From contig NZ_CP031417.1 in assembly GCF_003367395.1 (NCBI RefSeq), forward strand, positions 4,985,501 through 5,049,500: DNA of 64,000 bases, written 5' to 3'. This DNA is from Pseudolabrys taiwanensis. Its GTDB lineage: Bacteria; Pseudomonadota; Alphaproteobacteria; Rhizobiales; Xanthobacteraceae. The notes under the pieces were generated by a model that did not search any database, was not told the origin of the DNA, and saw only the letters and a list, made by a program, of their open reading frames with translations. The position numbers and the translations under genes were made by a program. Of the stretch, positions 25,501 to 35,247 are shown piece by piece. The stretch's first letter is position 1, and each line of letters begins with the position of its first letter.

Positions 25501-27707
25501 CCTTCACCACCACGCAGGCGAACGCGCTCAAGGCGAGCCAGATCAGCGGCCTCTCGACCACCGCGATCAACAACTTCTCGAGCACACAGGTCGGCGCTTT
25601 CGCCACCACGCAGTTGCAGGCGCTGACATCGACGCAGCTCAACGCGCTGTCGACCGATCTGCTCGATGCCATCGATCTCACCAAGGTCACCACCGGCCAG
25701 GTCGCCGGCCTGTCGACGACCGCGGTCGGCGATTTGAGCGAGGCGCAGGTCTCGTCGTTGAGTTCGACGCAGGTCGGCGTTCTGTCCGCCGCGCAACTCG
25801 GCGCGCTGACCTCGACCGAGATCCAGGCCTTCACCACGACGCAGTTCGACGCGCTGAAAGCGAGCCAGCTCGGCGGCCTGACGACCACGGCGCTCGGCAA
25901 CTTCTCGAGCGACCAGATCGGCGCACTGTCGACCACGCAGTTGCAGGGCCTGACGACGACGCAGCTCAACGCGCTGTCGTCCGACTTGCTCGACGCCATC
26001 GACGTGACCAAGGCGACGGCCGGCCAGATCGCCGGCCTGTCGACGACAGCGGTCGGCCTGCTGAGCGAAACGCAGGTCGGCTCGCTGCTGACCTCGCAGA
26101 TCTCGCGCCTGTCGGCGGCGCAGATCGGCGCGCTGACCTCGACCGAGATTCAGGCCTTCACCACGACGCAGGTGGGCGCCTTCACCGCGGCGCAGCTCGG
26201 CGGCCTGACGACCACGGCGCTCGCCAATTTCTCGAGCGACCAGATCTACGCCCTCAGCACCACGCAGGTGCAGGGCCTGACGACGACGCAGCTCAATGCG
26301 ATCGACACCGAGCAGTTCCAGTCGATCGATGCCGCCAAGCTCTCCTGGAATCAGGTGCGCGGCCTGAGCACGACGGCCATCGGCGAACTGGACGAAGAGC
26401 AGATCGGCGATCTGACCAGCTCGCAGATCGCGCTGTTGTCGACGACGCAGATCGGCGCCATGGCGTCGACGCAGGTGCAGGCCTTCTCGACGACGCAGGT
26501 GAACGCGCTGACGGCGCGCCAGCTCGGCGGCCTGACGACCTCCGCCATCGGCCTGTTCTCGAGCGATCAGATCGCCGCGCTGACCACGGCGCAGGTGCAG
26601 GGTCTGACCGCCGACCAGCTCAACTCGTTGACGACCGACGTGCTCGACTCCGTCGACGTCACCAAGGTGACGACGACGCAGGTCGCCGGCCTGACCACGA
26701 CCGCCTTCGGCGCTTTGAGCGAGGAGCAGATCGCCGCGCTGACCACGAGCCAGATCGCGAGCCTGTCGGCCGACCAGATCGGCGTCCTGTCCGAGACCGA
26801 GGTCGGCATCCTCAGCCCCGACCAGATCGGCGCGCTGACCGCGACGCAGCTCGGCGACCTGACGGCCGGCGCGCTCGACCTGTTCTCGAGCGACCAGCTC
26901 GCGTCGCTGTCGACGACGCAGCTGCAGGGCCTGACCACCGATCAGCTCAACGGCCTGTCGACGGTCAAGCTCGACGCGCTCGACCTCAGCAAGGCCTCGA
27001 CCACGCAGATCGCCGGCCTGACGACGACGGCGATCGGCGCGCTCGCCGAAGCACAGGTCGCGGCGCTCACCACGGATCAAGTGGCGAACCTCACCGCCGA
27101 CCAGATCGGCGCGCTGACGACGACCGAGATCGGCAATCTCACCGCCGATCAGTTCGGCGCGCTCACCGGCACGCAGTTCGGCGGCATGACGGACACGGCG
27201 CTCGGCATGTTCTCGAGCGACCAGCTCGGCGCGCTCAGCACGTCGCAGCTGCAGGGCCTGACCACCGATCAGCTCAACGGCCTGTCCACCGACATGCTCA
27301 ACGCGCTCGACGTGAGCAAGGCGTCGACGACGCAGACCTCGGGCCTCACGACCACGGTCATTTCGCAACTGACCGAAGGCCAGATCGGTTCGCTCACCGC
27401 CGATCAGGTCGCGAACCTGTCGGCCGGTCAGGTCGGCGTGTTCACGACGACCGAGATCGGCAACCTGACCGCCGATCAGGCCGGCGCGCTGACCTCGACG
27501 CAGATCGCGGGCCTGACGACGACGCAATTCTCGTCGCTGTCGGCTTCCGCCGGCATCCCGTCGCTGAGCGTCGCGGCGATCGCCGGCATCAGCGTCGACG
27601 ACATCAACGCGCTGACCACCGAGCAGGGCAACGCCTTCACCCAGCCGCAGATCGACGCCATGAGCAACGATCAGTTCTTCGCGCTGCTCAACGTGGTAAC
27701 TGCGTAG
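22554..27707 (+). CDS. Giant LTTTQ octad-repeat protein, 1717 residues
   Basis: One uninterrupted gene whose product is almost wholly 8-residue repeats of the form (A/G)-L-(T/S)-(T/S/A)-(T/S)-Q-(I/V/L)-x, about 200 copies. Thirteen octads plus one 5-residue unit (as in AVDLT or AIDVT) form a 109-residue supermodule. The same module landmark begins at 23028, 23355, 23682, 24009 and so on to 27279: 14 marks exactly 327 bp apart with no indel. Each octad carries an S/T-x-x-Q/E helix-capping box, so short helices stacked in a solenoid are likely; that fold is inference. No signal peptide or transmembrane helix is evident, I saw no cysteine, and there is one tryptophan (KLSWNQVRGL). The C-terminus is non-repetitive (SVAAIAGISVDDINALT ... 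FFALLNVVTA). Function unknown; a secreted adhesin or filament is possible but no secretion genes adjoin. Confidence 0.9.
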   Translation: MAFSISLLSPRQISGLTTTVIAGLTTTQISELTTTQAAALTATQVNAMESTDLQYLASTQVAALSASVISHLLTLQLQTFLDTQIAALTATQVSALTATEIGALSSTELQGLTTTQFNALSGRQLGALTTTALGNFSTTQIASLSTAQLQGLTAAQLNAVSTDVLGAVDLTKLSSVQLRSLSTTTIGNLSETQVSTLTSTQVGLLSAAQIGALSTTEIQAFTTTQFDALTSRQLAGLTSTALTDFSTTQLGAFSTTQVQGLTAAQLSAVSSDVLDAIDVTKLSSIQLRGLSTTAVGNLTDTQVGALSGSQIASLTAVQLGVLSSTELQSFSTTQFSALTTTQLRGLSTTSVGNFSTTQIAALSTTQFQGLTTAQINALSNAALDVLDITKATTAQIAGLTTTTFGQLSDTQIAALSAAQVGALTAAEIGALSSTEIQGFTTTQASALTSRQLGGLTSTALGNFSTTQIAALTTTQVRGLTAAQLNAVSTDILGAIDPTMLTTGQFVGLSTTTIGNLTTTQVGALAGTQVAALSTAQLGALTSTEIQAFTTAQFGALSSRQLGGLTTTALGNFSSTQIGALTITQFQGLTTTQINSLSTDALDAVDLTKAATPQIRGLTTTTIGNLTETQVSSLTAVQVGVLTAAQLGALSSTEIQGFSTAQFNALTAAQLRGLTTSAVGNFSSTQIGALSTTQLQGLTTQQLNALSSDLLDAVDVSKATVTQVAGLSTTSISTLTDAQVAALNASQVGVLTATQLGALSSTEIQAFTTTQFNALKGSQIGGLSTTALSNFSTTQIGSLATTQVQGLTVAQLNAVSSDILDALDLSRLSAGQLTGLNTTAIGNLAETQVAGLASTQVAILTASQLGALSSTEIQAFTTTQANALTSAQIRGLTTTAIGNFSSTQIGALSTGQLQAITTTQLNSLSADLLDAVDVTRTTTTQVAGLSTTAIGLLTEAQVAAFSSTQVGLLSAAQLGALTSTEIQAFTTTQANALKASQISGLSTTAINNFSSTQVGAFATTQLQALTSTQLNALSTDLLDAIDLTKVTTGQVAGLSTTAVGDLSEAQVSSLSSTQVGVLSAAQLGALTSTEIQAFTTTQFDALKASQLGGLTTTALGNFSSDQIGALSTTQLQGLTTTQLNALSSDLLDAIDVTKATAGQIAGLSTTAVGLLSETQVGSLLTSQISRLSAAQIGALTSTEIQAFTTTQVGAFTAAQLGGLTTTALANFSSDQIYALSTTQVQGLTTTQLNAIDTEQFQSIDAAKLSWNQVRGLSTTAIGELDEEQIGDLTSSQIALLSTTQIGAMASTQVQAFSTTQVNALTARQLGGLTTSAIGLFSSDQIAALTTAQVQGLTADQLNSLTTDVLDSVDVTKVTTTQVAGLTTTAFGALSEEQIAALTTSQIASLSADQIGVLSETEVGILSPDQIGALTATQLGDLTAGALDLFSSDQLASLSTTQLQGLTTDQLNGLSTVKLDALDLSKASTTQIAGLTTTAIGALAEAQVAALTTDQVANLTADQIGALTTTEIGNLTADQFGALTGTQFGGMTDTALGMFSSDQLGALSTSQLQGLTTDQLNGLSTDMLNALDVSKASTTQTSGLTTTVISQLTEGQIGSLTADQVANLSAGQVGVFTTTEIGNLTADQAGALTSTQIAGLTTTQFSSLSASAGIPSLSVAAIAGISVDDINALTTEQGNAFTQPQIDAMSNDQFFALLNVVTA
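23028..27605 (+). repeat. Tandem 327-bp (109-residue) supermodules
   Basis: Fourteen in-frame tandem copies inside the giant repeat gene. The landmark codons (Ala/Ser/Gly then Leu/Val, Ser/Thr, ... Asp, ending ...Leu-Asp-Ala-x-Asp) start at 23028, 23355, 23682, 24009, 24336, 24663, 24990, 25317, 25644, 25971, 26298, 26625, 26952 and 27279. Copies are diverged at DNA level but keep identical length. The last copy decays into the C-terminal domain. Confidence 0.9.
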
Positions 27708-27818
27708 TCGCGGCGGCGCAGGCCGGGGTGACCGGCGCCCTTCGCCTGACCAAGACCTATTGACCCGCGCGGGCCGCCTTGGCCCCATAGCCGCGGGTGG
27801 GGTCTTGGGGGGCGGGCG

Positions 27819-28937
27819 ATGACGATCCTTCAACGGACATTGCGGACCGTTGTGCTGTGCGGCGCCGCCGGTTTGGCGACGGCCGGCGCGGCGGCAGCGG
27901 CGGTCGAAACCGAGAAGCCGGTTGCCGGCCAGCAGGTGCGTTTCGCCCAGGGCACCTGGTCCGGCGTGCCGCAGCTGCGCGACGGCAAAGTGAGCCAGTG
28001 CGTGCTCGTCTCGCTGCGCCCGCGCAACGACACGAGCGGCACGGTCGAGACGCGGCTGAGCCTCGCGATCGGCCGCGGCGCAGGCTTCGCCTTTGGCCTT
28101 GGCGACAAGGCCTTGCCCGGCGAGCGCGTGATGGACGACGAGGCCGAGATCGTTCTCGACGAGGGCGCATCGATACCGGCCGTCGGCTTCGACGTGGTGC
28201 CGGCCGCCTTCGCCTTCCATCCCGGCGACGCCGCGGCGGTGCTCGCCGGCCTCGCGACGGCCAAGACAGTGCGGCTGCGTTCGGCCGGCGCCGGCATCGA
28301 CACCGGCGCGATCGCGCTTGACCTGCCGCCCGCGGCGCTCGCCTGGCTGATCGCTTGCGGCAACACGTTCGCCATCGCCATCGACCGGCCGACCGATCCG
28401 AAAGCGCCCGAACTGCCGGCGCCGCGGCCGCGTTCGCCCGAAATCGCCTCCGGCCGGCCGACGGCCGCCGGTCCCGCCGGCATCGAGGACAAACAGAAGA
28501 TCAGCGGCTGGGACGCTTCCGAACTGCGCGGGCCCGACGGCAAGGTCGTCATCTGCGTCATCCGCCGCCATTACGTCACTGGCGCGGGGAAGGACGCGCG
28601 GCAATTCGGCACCTTCCTGATGGCGAGCCGCACCAAGGGCCTGATCATGATGCTGAAGGACTCGGGCCTCAAGCAGCGCGGCGGCGAGACGATCGACGCC
28701 ACCTTGTCGTTCGGCGGCAAACCGTTCACCGGCTTCACCGCGCAGATGCTCAGCGCCGACGAGATCGGCATCTTCCCGCAACACGGCCTCGCGCTCGCGC
28801 GCGCGCTCGACGATGCCGAACGCTTCAGTTTCAAATCGAAGATCGGCGGCATGGAGTTTCCGGTGCAGGGCGCGGTGTCGTGGCTGCGCGCCTGCGCGCG
28901 CCGGCACGGCTTCGGCTTCGAGGCGCCGTCGCCGTAA
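27819..28937 (+). CDS. Exported two-lobed protein of unknown function
   Basis: A 372-residue protein with a signal peptide (TVVLCGAAGLATAGAAAAA). It appears to hold two similar lobes joined by a Pro-rich linker (KAPELPAPRPRSPE). Each lobe has an early cysteine (residues about 56 and 245) and a late one about 112-123 residues further on, in parallel endings AALAWLIACGNTFAI and GAVSWLRACARRHGF. The pattern recalls the invasion-associated IalB-like fold, but I cannot confirm this. It starts 111 bp after the giant repeat gene on the same strand, so the two may be co-expressed. Confidence 0.75.
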   Translation: MTILQRTLRTVVLCGAAGLATAGAAAAAVETEKPVAGQQVRFAQGTWSGVPQLRDGKVSQCVLVSLRPRNDTSGTVETRLSLAIGRGAGFAFGLGDKALPGERVMDDEAEIVLDEGASIPAVGFDVVPAAFAFHPGDAAAVLAGLATAKTVRLRSAGAGIDTGAIALDLPPAALAWLIACGNTFAIAIDRPTDPKAPELPAPRPRSPEIASGRPTAAGPAGIEDKQKISGWDASELRGPDGKVVICVIRRHYVTGAGKDARQFGTFLMASRTKGLIMMLKDSGLKQRGGETIDATLSFGGKPFTGFTAQMLSADEIGIFPQHGLALARALDDAERFSFKSKIGGMEFPVQGAVSWLRACARRHGFGFEAPSP

Positions 28938-29726
28938 GCGCGGCGGCGGTGTGAGCTGGATGCGATTGTCAAACAGCGCGGCGTTTTTCCCGCAGGCCGC
29001 GTCTCGACGGATGAGGCCGATGTGTCCGCCTTATCCTTCGAGACGCCACGCTGCGCGTGGCTCCTCCGGATGAGGCTTCGCAGCGCGCATAGCTTCGCCG
29101 TCCCTGTTGTTTGTCCGGGCCCGGGGTGGCCCGCCTTCCTGAAGTCCCCGCACCCAGGGGGTCCGGGGGAGTCGACCCCCGCATAAAGCAGGGGAGACGG
29201 CGCGCCGGGCGGCGCGACGGTCTTCGTCCTGTGCCGCGCTCCGTTCATCACGAAGCGCGGGCGCCCTCCGGCGCGCCGTGGCGGCGTCTTCCAACGGCGG
29301 GCCGCGCTTTCAACGGAGGCTTCATCAAGGCCGAAGCACTCGGTGTCAGCGAGCTCCTCGCAGCGGGTCGTAGTGCCCGCGGGCGGGGACCGCCGCCGCT
29401 CGGGTGCGAGGAGGCGCGTTTTTCCTCCTCGGGCGCGAGCGCCGCATCCCACCCCGTCCTCGTAACGCCTCGCGACGACGCCCCTTGGTGGGTGGGATGG
29501 AGAGGATTATGATCTTAAATGCGGAAAGGTCAATAGTCCTAATTACGAATTTGATACTAGATAGCGGGATTTTCCACCGCTTTTCTCATAAGCCATTGTA
29601 AAGGCAACATAAATTAGAAATATAACGGAAAAAGTCAGGCCGTGATCGGCCTATTCTTGCAATTAGGCGGTATCGGCGTTATTCGTGTTTCCAGGGGTGC
29701 GAATCGTCGCGCGCTTTGGTGAACCT
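28938..29726. other. Gene-poor region with repeat elements and an AT-rich end
   Basis: About 790 bases without a gene I can support. 29034-29074 holds a palindromic element (TTCGAGACGCCACGC...GCGTGGCTCC...GATGAGG). 29110-29510 is a very GC-rich block with short inverted repeats (for example GGGGGAGTCGACCCCC); translations of it look like artefacts. From about 29510 the sequence turns markedly AT-richer up to the start of the DNA-binding protein gene, marking the left edge of the accessory island. Confidence 0.5.
29034..29074. repeat. Palindromic repeat, TTCGAGAC/GGATGAGG family
   Basis: Contains stem GCCACGC (29045-29051) / GCGTGGC (29055-29061) flanked by CCTTCGAGAC and CTCCTCCGGATGAGG. Relatives lie at 31089-31162 and 42814-42852. 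Confidence 0.6.
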
Positions 29727-30479
29727 ATGTCGGGCCGTAAGACCGTATCGGATATGACGCTCGAAGAGGTGCGCGCTGAGCGCATTCGGGTGACCCGAGA
29801 ATATCTCGACCTTCTTGAAGAGAAGGAAAGAGAACTTGTGAGCGCGCCCGCCCCGACGCTCCCGGCGACCGAAATTACCCCTGATGATGTGCGGCTGGTT
29901 AAATGGCCGCTCCCCGACGCCATGCCTGTCGTCTTGGCTCTGAGCGACGAACCACAGACCGCCAAGGAGATCGTGGCTACTCTGAAGCGCGCCGGCCGGG
30001 AATTTGAGAGTGACAATCCGGTGCGCGCTGTCCGCGCCGCTCTCAAAAAGGCGATGGCTACAAACCACGATGTCTACACGGCTGGATGGGCCAAATATTA
30101 CCTCAGGTCGAAATCGACTCGTAAAACAAGGCAAATCGAAAAGGCGTTTGCGAAAACTAATGGTACTGGCGGCCGCTCAACCAAAGAGCACGGACAGCGT
30201 ACTGCGGAAGGTATTGCGAAGCGCCGTAGCCAGGGACTCGAAAAGTGGGGACGCGATAAAAAAGCTACTCCCGAAGTAGTCGAGCGCGCCAAAGAAATGA
30301 TGCGAGGCGGCATGACTTTGAGAGAGACTTGCCGCGCCTTAGGCATCGCAATTCCGACGCTTTATCAGTATGGCGTCAGGCAGCGAGAACTGAAGAAAGA
30401 AGGGCAGTTACGTCAGAAGGAATTAGCTCTGGGCGACAAGACGGACGGAGACAACGTCGTCCGATTTGCCAAGGGCTAA
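29727..30479 (+). CDS. Predicted DNA-binding protein with two HTH segments
   Basis: A 250-residue basic protein. An N-terminal helix (TREYLDLLEEKERELV) could be a coiled coil. Residues about 65-125 (PVVLALSDEPQTAKEIVATL ... AGWAKYYLRS) resemble a winged helix of the HARE-HTH kind. After a basic, Gly/Ser-rich linker, ERAKEMMRGGMTLRETCRAL plus GIAIPTLYQYG is a resolvase/Hin-type helix-turn-helix. Base composition is clearly less GC-rich than the flanks, suggesting transfer. The ATG at 29727 lacks a strong ribosome binding site; an upstream GTG at 29685 is possible. Function unknown; regulator or part of a mobile element. Confidence 0.7.
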   Translation: MSGRKTVSDMTLEEVRAERIRVTREYLDLLEEKERELVSAPAPTLPATEITPDDVRLVKWPLPDAMPVVLALSDEPQTAKEIVATLKRAGREFESDNPVRAVRAALKKAMATNHDVYTAGWAKYYLRSKSTRKTRQIEKAFAKTNGTGGRSTKEHGQRTAEGIAKRRSQGLEKWGRDKKATPEVVERAKEMMRGGMTLRETCRALGIAIPTLYQYGVRQRELKKEGQLRQKELALGDKTDGDNVVRFAKG

Positions 30480-30685
30480 AAAGAAAGCGCCCGCCGATTT
30501 TTCGGAGAGCGTTTCTCAATATCCCGATTGCATTGGGGCCGTGCATGCCCGTTGCAGTCGGCAGCCGGAATAGTCCGGCACGGCTTCTCTTCGCGGAGGG
30601 GTCACAACTGCCCGGCGGTCGACACGGCGACCGTCGGGAACTGGAGGTGCAACATGCAACCCATAATAGGGTGACATGAAGAACC
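30480..30685. other. Non-coding stretch inside the accessory island
   Basis: About 200 bases with no gene seen. Short inverted repeats such as GGCGGTCGAC...GGCGACCGTC occur near 30612-30636. Confidence 0.4.
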
Positions 30686-30991
30686 GTGGCACGTCGTCGT
30701 CTCACCGGCGGCGTGTCACGGCCTCTATATACTAAGTACTTGAAAAGATTACAAGAGTCGCGTGTTTGGGACACGTTTCCGTCGCAAAATCAAAGACTTC
30801 TGATTTGTGATCCGGGCTTTGAAGCGAACCCAAAACCGGAGAAAACTAAGAACGACTTGCGGACATATCGAAAGGGCTCTCCGAGACCGCTGAAAGAGAT
30901 TCCAACGCAGTTTGGTGATGAACGTCGCGTCGTTAAGAAGCTACCTAAACGCGCCGCCTCTTCCGCCAGAGCAGAACCGTTTCACGCGTAA
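30686..30991 (+). CDS. Doubtful small basic protein
   Basis: A 101-residue open frame from a GTG, with a strongly basic product (KYLKRLQESRVW, RRVVKKLPKRAASSAR). No ribosome binding site, no recognised domain, and the region is AT-richer than the flanks. It may be a real island gene or a chance frame. Listed because nothing else explains this stretch. Confidence 0.25.
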   Translation: MARRRLTGGVSRPLYTKYLKRLQESRVWDTFPSQNQRLLICDPGFEANPKPEKTKNDLRTYRKGSPRPLKEIPTQFGDERRVVKKLPKRAASSARAEPFHA

Positions 30992-31173
30992 GAAAAATCA
31001 GGCTCAGTGAGATTGTCGATACGTGAGGCGCTTTATCTTCACCGCTCTTTACGGTGAGCGCCGCGCGTTGCCCGGGGGCCGCCCCATCTTTCGAGACGCA
31101 TCGCCATAGTGCTTTGAGGACGCGCGTAAACGCGCTGATGGCGATGCTCCTCAGGATGAGGCGGGGAGGGGCT
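30992..31173. repeat. Palindromic element downstream of higA-like gene
   Basis: Holds a hairpin CACCG-CTCTTTA-CGGTG (about 31040-31056) and a larger inverted repeat, GCATCGCCAT pairing with ATGGCGATGC, enclosing an inner GCGCGT/ACGCGC pair, within 31089-31162. The outer TTCGAGACGC and CTCCTCAGGATGAGG match the family at 29034 and 42814. Confidence 0.55.
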
Positions 31174-31470
31174 TTAGGCCGTGTCGGTCACGCGCGTGAT
31201 CTTGGCGAGCTCTTTGCCGATCGCGCGTTCGGCCGTCTCAACGTCGAAACGGTTTTGCAGATTGAGCCAAAGCTGCGTCGAGGTGCCGAGGGCCTTGCTC
31301 AGACGCAGCGCGGTGTCGGCGGTGATGCCCGTCGTCTCGGCGGCGATGCGCGCGACGCGCGTGCGCGGCACGCCCATCGCCTTCGCCAATGCGCCCGGAG
31401 AGAGCCCGAGCGGACGCAAGAACTCCTCGCGCAGGATTTCGCCGGGGTTGAAGGAGGTTGAAATCTCAAT
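31174..31470 (-). pseudogene. HigA-type antitoxin, 5'-damaged or with non-standard start
   Basis: Encodes the HigA/VapI-type Xre antitoxin domain: FNPGEILREEFLRPLGL, HTH AKAMGVPRTRVARI, then GITADTALRLSKALGTS and QLWLNLQNRFDVETAE. The conserved domain begins by about 31456, but there is no ATG or GTG between the in-frame stop at 31507-31509 and the domain. The only usual alternative start, TTG at 31419, would drop the NPGEILREEF part. The HigB toxin gene expected just upstream is absent and replaced by the unrelated 240-residue gene. I read it as a decayed antitoxin, or less likely one using a rare start such as ATT at 31470 or TTG. Confidence 0.6.
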
Positions 31471-31506
31471 TGTGGCGTCGTGCCATTGCTGGTTTTGTCG
31501 ATGTGC

Positions 31507-32229
31507 TCAAAGCTTCCAGTTCCACATCGTGAGTTTTTGAAGTGCCTCTTCTAAACTGCGTAAGTGGTGGTCTTTGTCTTCTATGCCGATACCGATGATG
31601 GTCGGCATGTGGCTGACTGCCAGCGCGCGATCGCTTACGGCTCGCTGACGGGCGGCGATCACATGCCTCCCAATCATCAGCTCGATCCCATTTTTGTGGC
31701 GCTCTCGGCCGGTGGCAATCACTCTCCGCACTATTGCGAGCACCTCATTCCCGAAATCGATAGCTTCTTGCCGGGTGGGAATGCGTCCTTGATGGATTAC
31801 TTGGTTTCTAAACTCCACGTTCTGGCGGGTGAGCATCGGCGGAGACTCATATGTCTCTTGGAAGAATAACAATGCATAGGCACCGAGTTGTCGCTCCGAA
31901 TGTTTAGAGAGGGATTTCCAAAACTCCTCCACTTCGGAAGCGACGTGACCTGTAGCTAGCAGTGCTGCCCACACAAAGAACTCAAAAGTTCGCTCCAGAC
32001 TAGAAGCGAATGAACTCACAGCCTCGCGGAAATATCCGTCAAGAATGGCGCAAGCCCCTATGTCGAATAGAAGTTCAAATTTCTGCTGTTGGAGTATAGT
32101 GTAAGATCGATGTCCTTTCGGGCATTGAACGTCATAAAGTCCGCTATCTTCGATCTGAGCTGTGGCGATAAAGCGCGCGCTCGATACGTCGATTCTCATG
32201 CATTCAGCGCAGACAAGCGGCATTCGCAT
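31507..32229 (-). CDS. Zinc-ribbon protein with HEPN-like helical domain
   Basis: A 240-residue protein. The N-terminus has a zinc-ribbon-like set, LVCAECMRI and YDVQCPKGH. The rest is helical and includes FASSLERTFEFFVWAALL and, near residue 145, FRNQVIHQGRIP, which has the R-N-x3-H (R-x4-H) pattern of HEPN nucleases and HEPN-like proteins. Composition is much less GC-rich than the neighbours. Its stop lies upstream of and in frame with the HigA remnant. A defence or RNA-targeting role is inference from the HEPN-like motif and island context only. Confidence 0.6.
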   Translation of the reverse strand: MRMPLVCAECMRIDVSSARFIATAQIEDSGLYDVQCPKGHRSYTILQQQKFELLFDIGACAILDGYFREAVSSFASSLERTFEFFVWAALLATGHVASEVEEFWKSLSKHSERQLGAYALLFFQETYESPPMLTRQNVEFRNQVIHQGRIPTRQEAIDFGNEVLAIVRRVIATGRERHKNGIELMIGRHVIAARQRAVSDRALAVSHMPTIIGIGIEDKDHHLRSLEEALQKLTMWNWKL

Positions 32230-32235
32230 GCACCG

Positions 32236-35079
<2,844 letters not shown>

Positions 35080-35247
35080 GGCCGGAATATGGGGCGAGTC
35101 CTTGGCCAAAGAAAGAAGCGCCGGGGATTTCATCCGCCCCAGAGAGCGCCACGGGCGACGCCGATTGACCGTGTGGCGGTCGGATGTTTGTCTTGGCTGC
35201 GGCGCCGTCTGTCGCAGTCATCGATTCCGCGCCAGGAGGTTGCCTTC

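Noticed and set aside
22554..27707. Possible CRISPR-like or satellite array
   Set aside because: The 327-bp periodicity is a coding repeat with diverged DNA copies and an intact frame, not identical short repeats with unique spacers.
22362..28907. A 2181-codon open frame on the minus strand opposite the giant repeat gene
   Set aside because: It is a mirror of the repeat gene and its neighbour: high-GC codon use leaves few stops in the complementary frame. The product is Arg/Gly/Asp-rich without any domain, and the plus-strand frame shows the ordered protein repeat.
29111..29512. Small plus-strand frame in the GC-rich block
   Set aside because: The product looks like the translation of repetitive non-coding DNA (RPSGSG- and SSGASAAS-type stretches); no ribosome binding site or domain.
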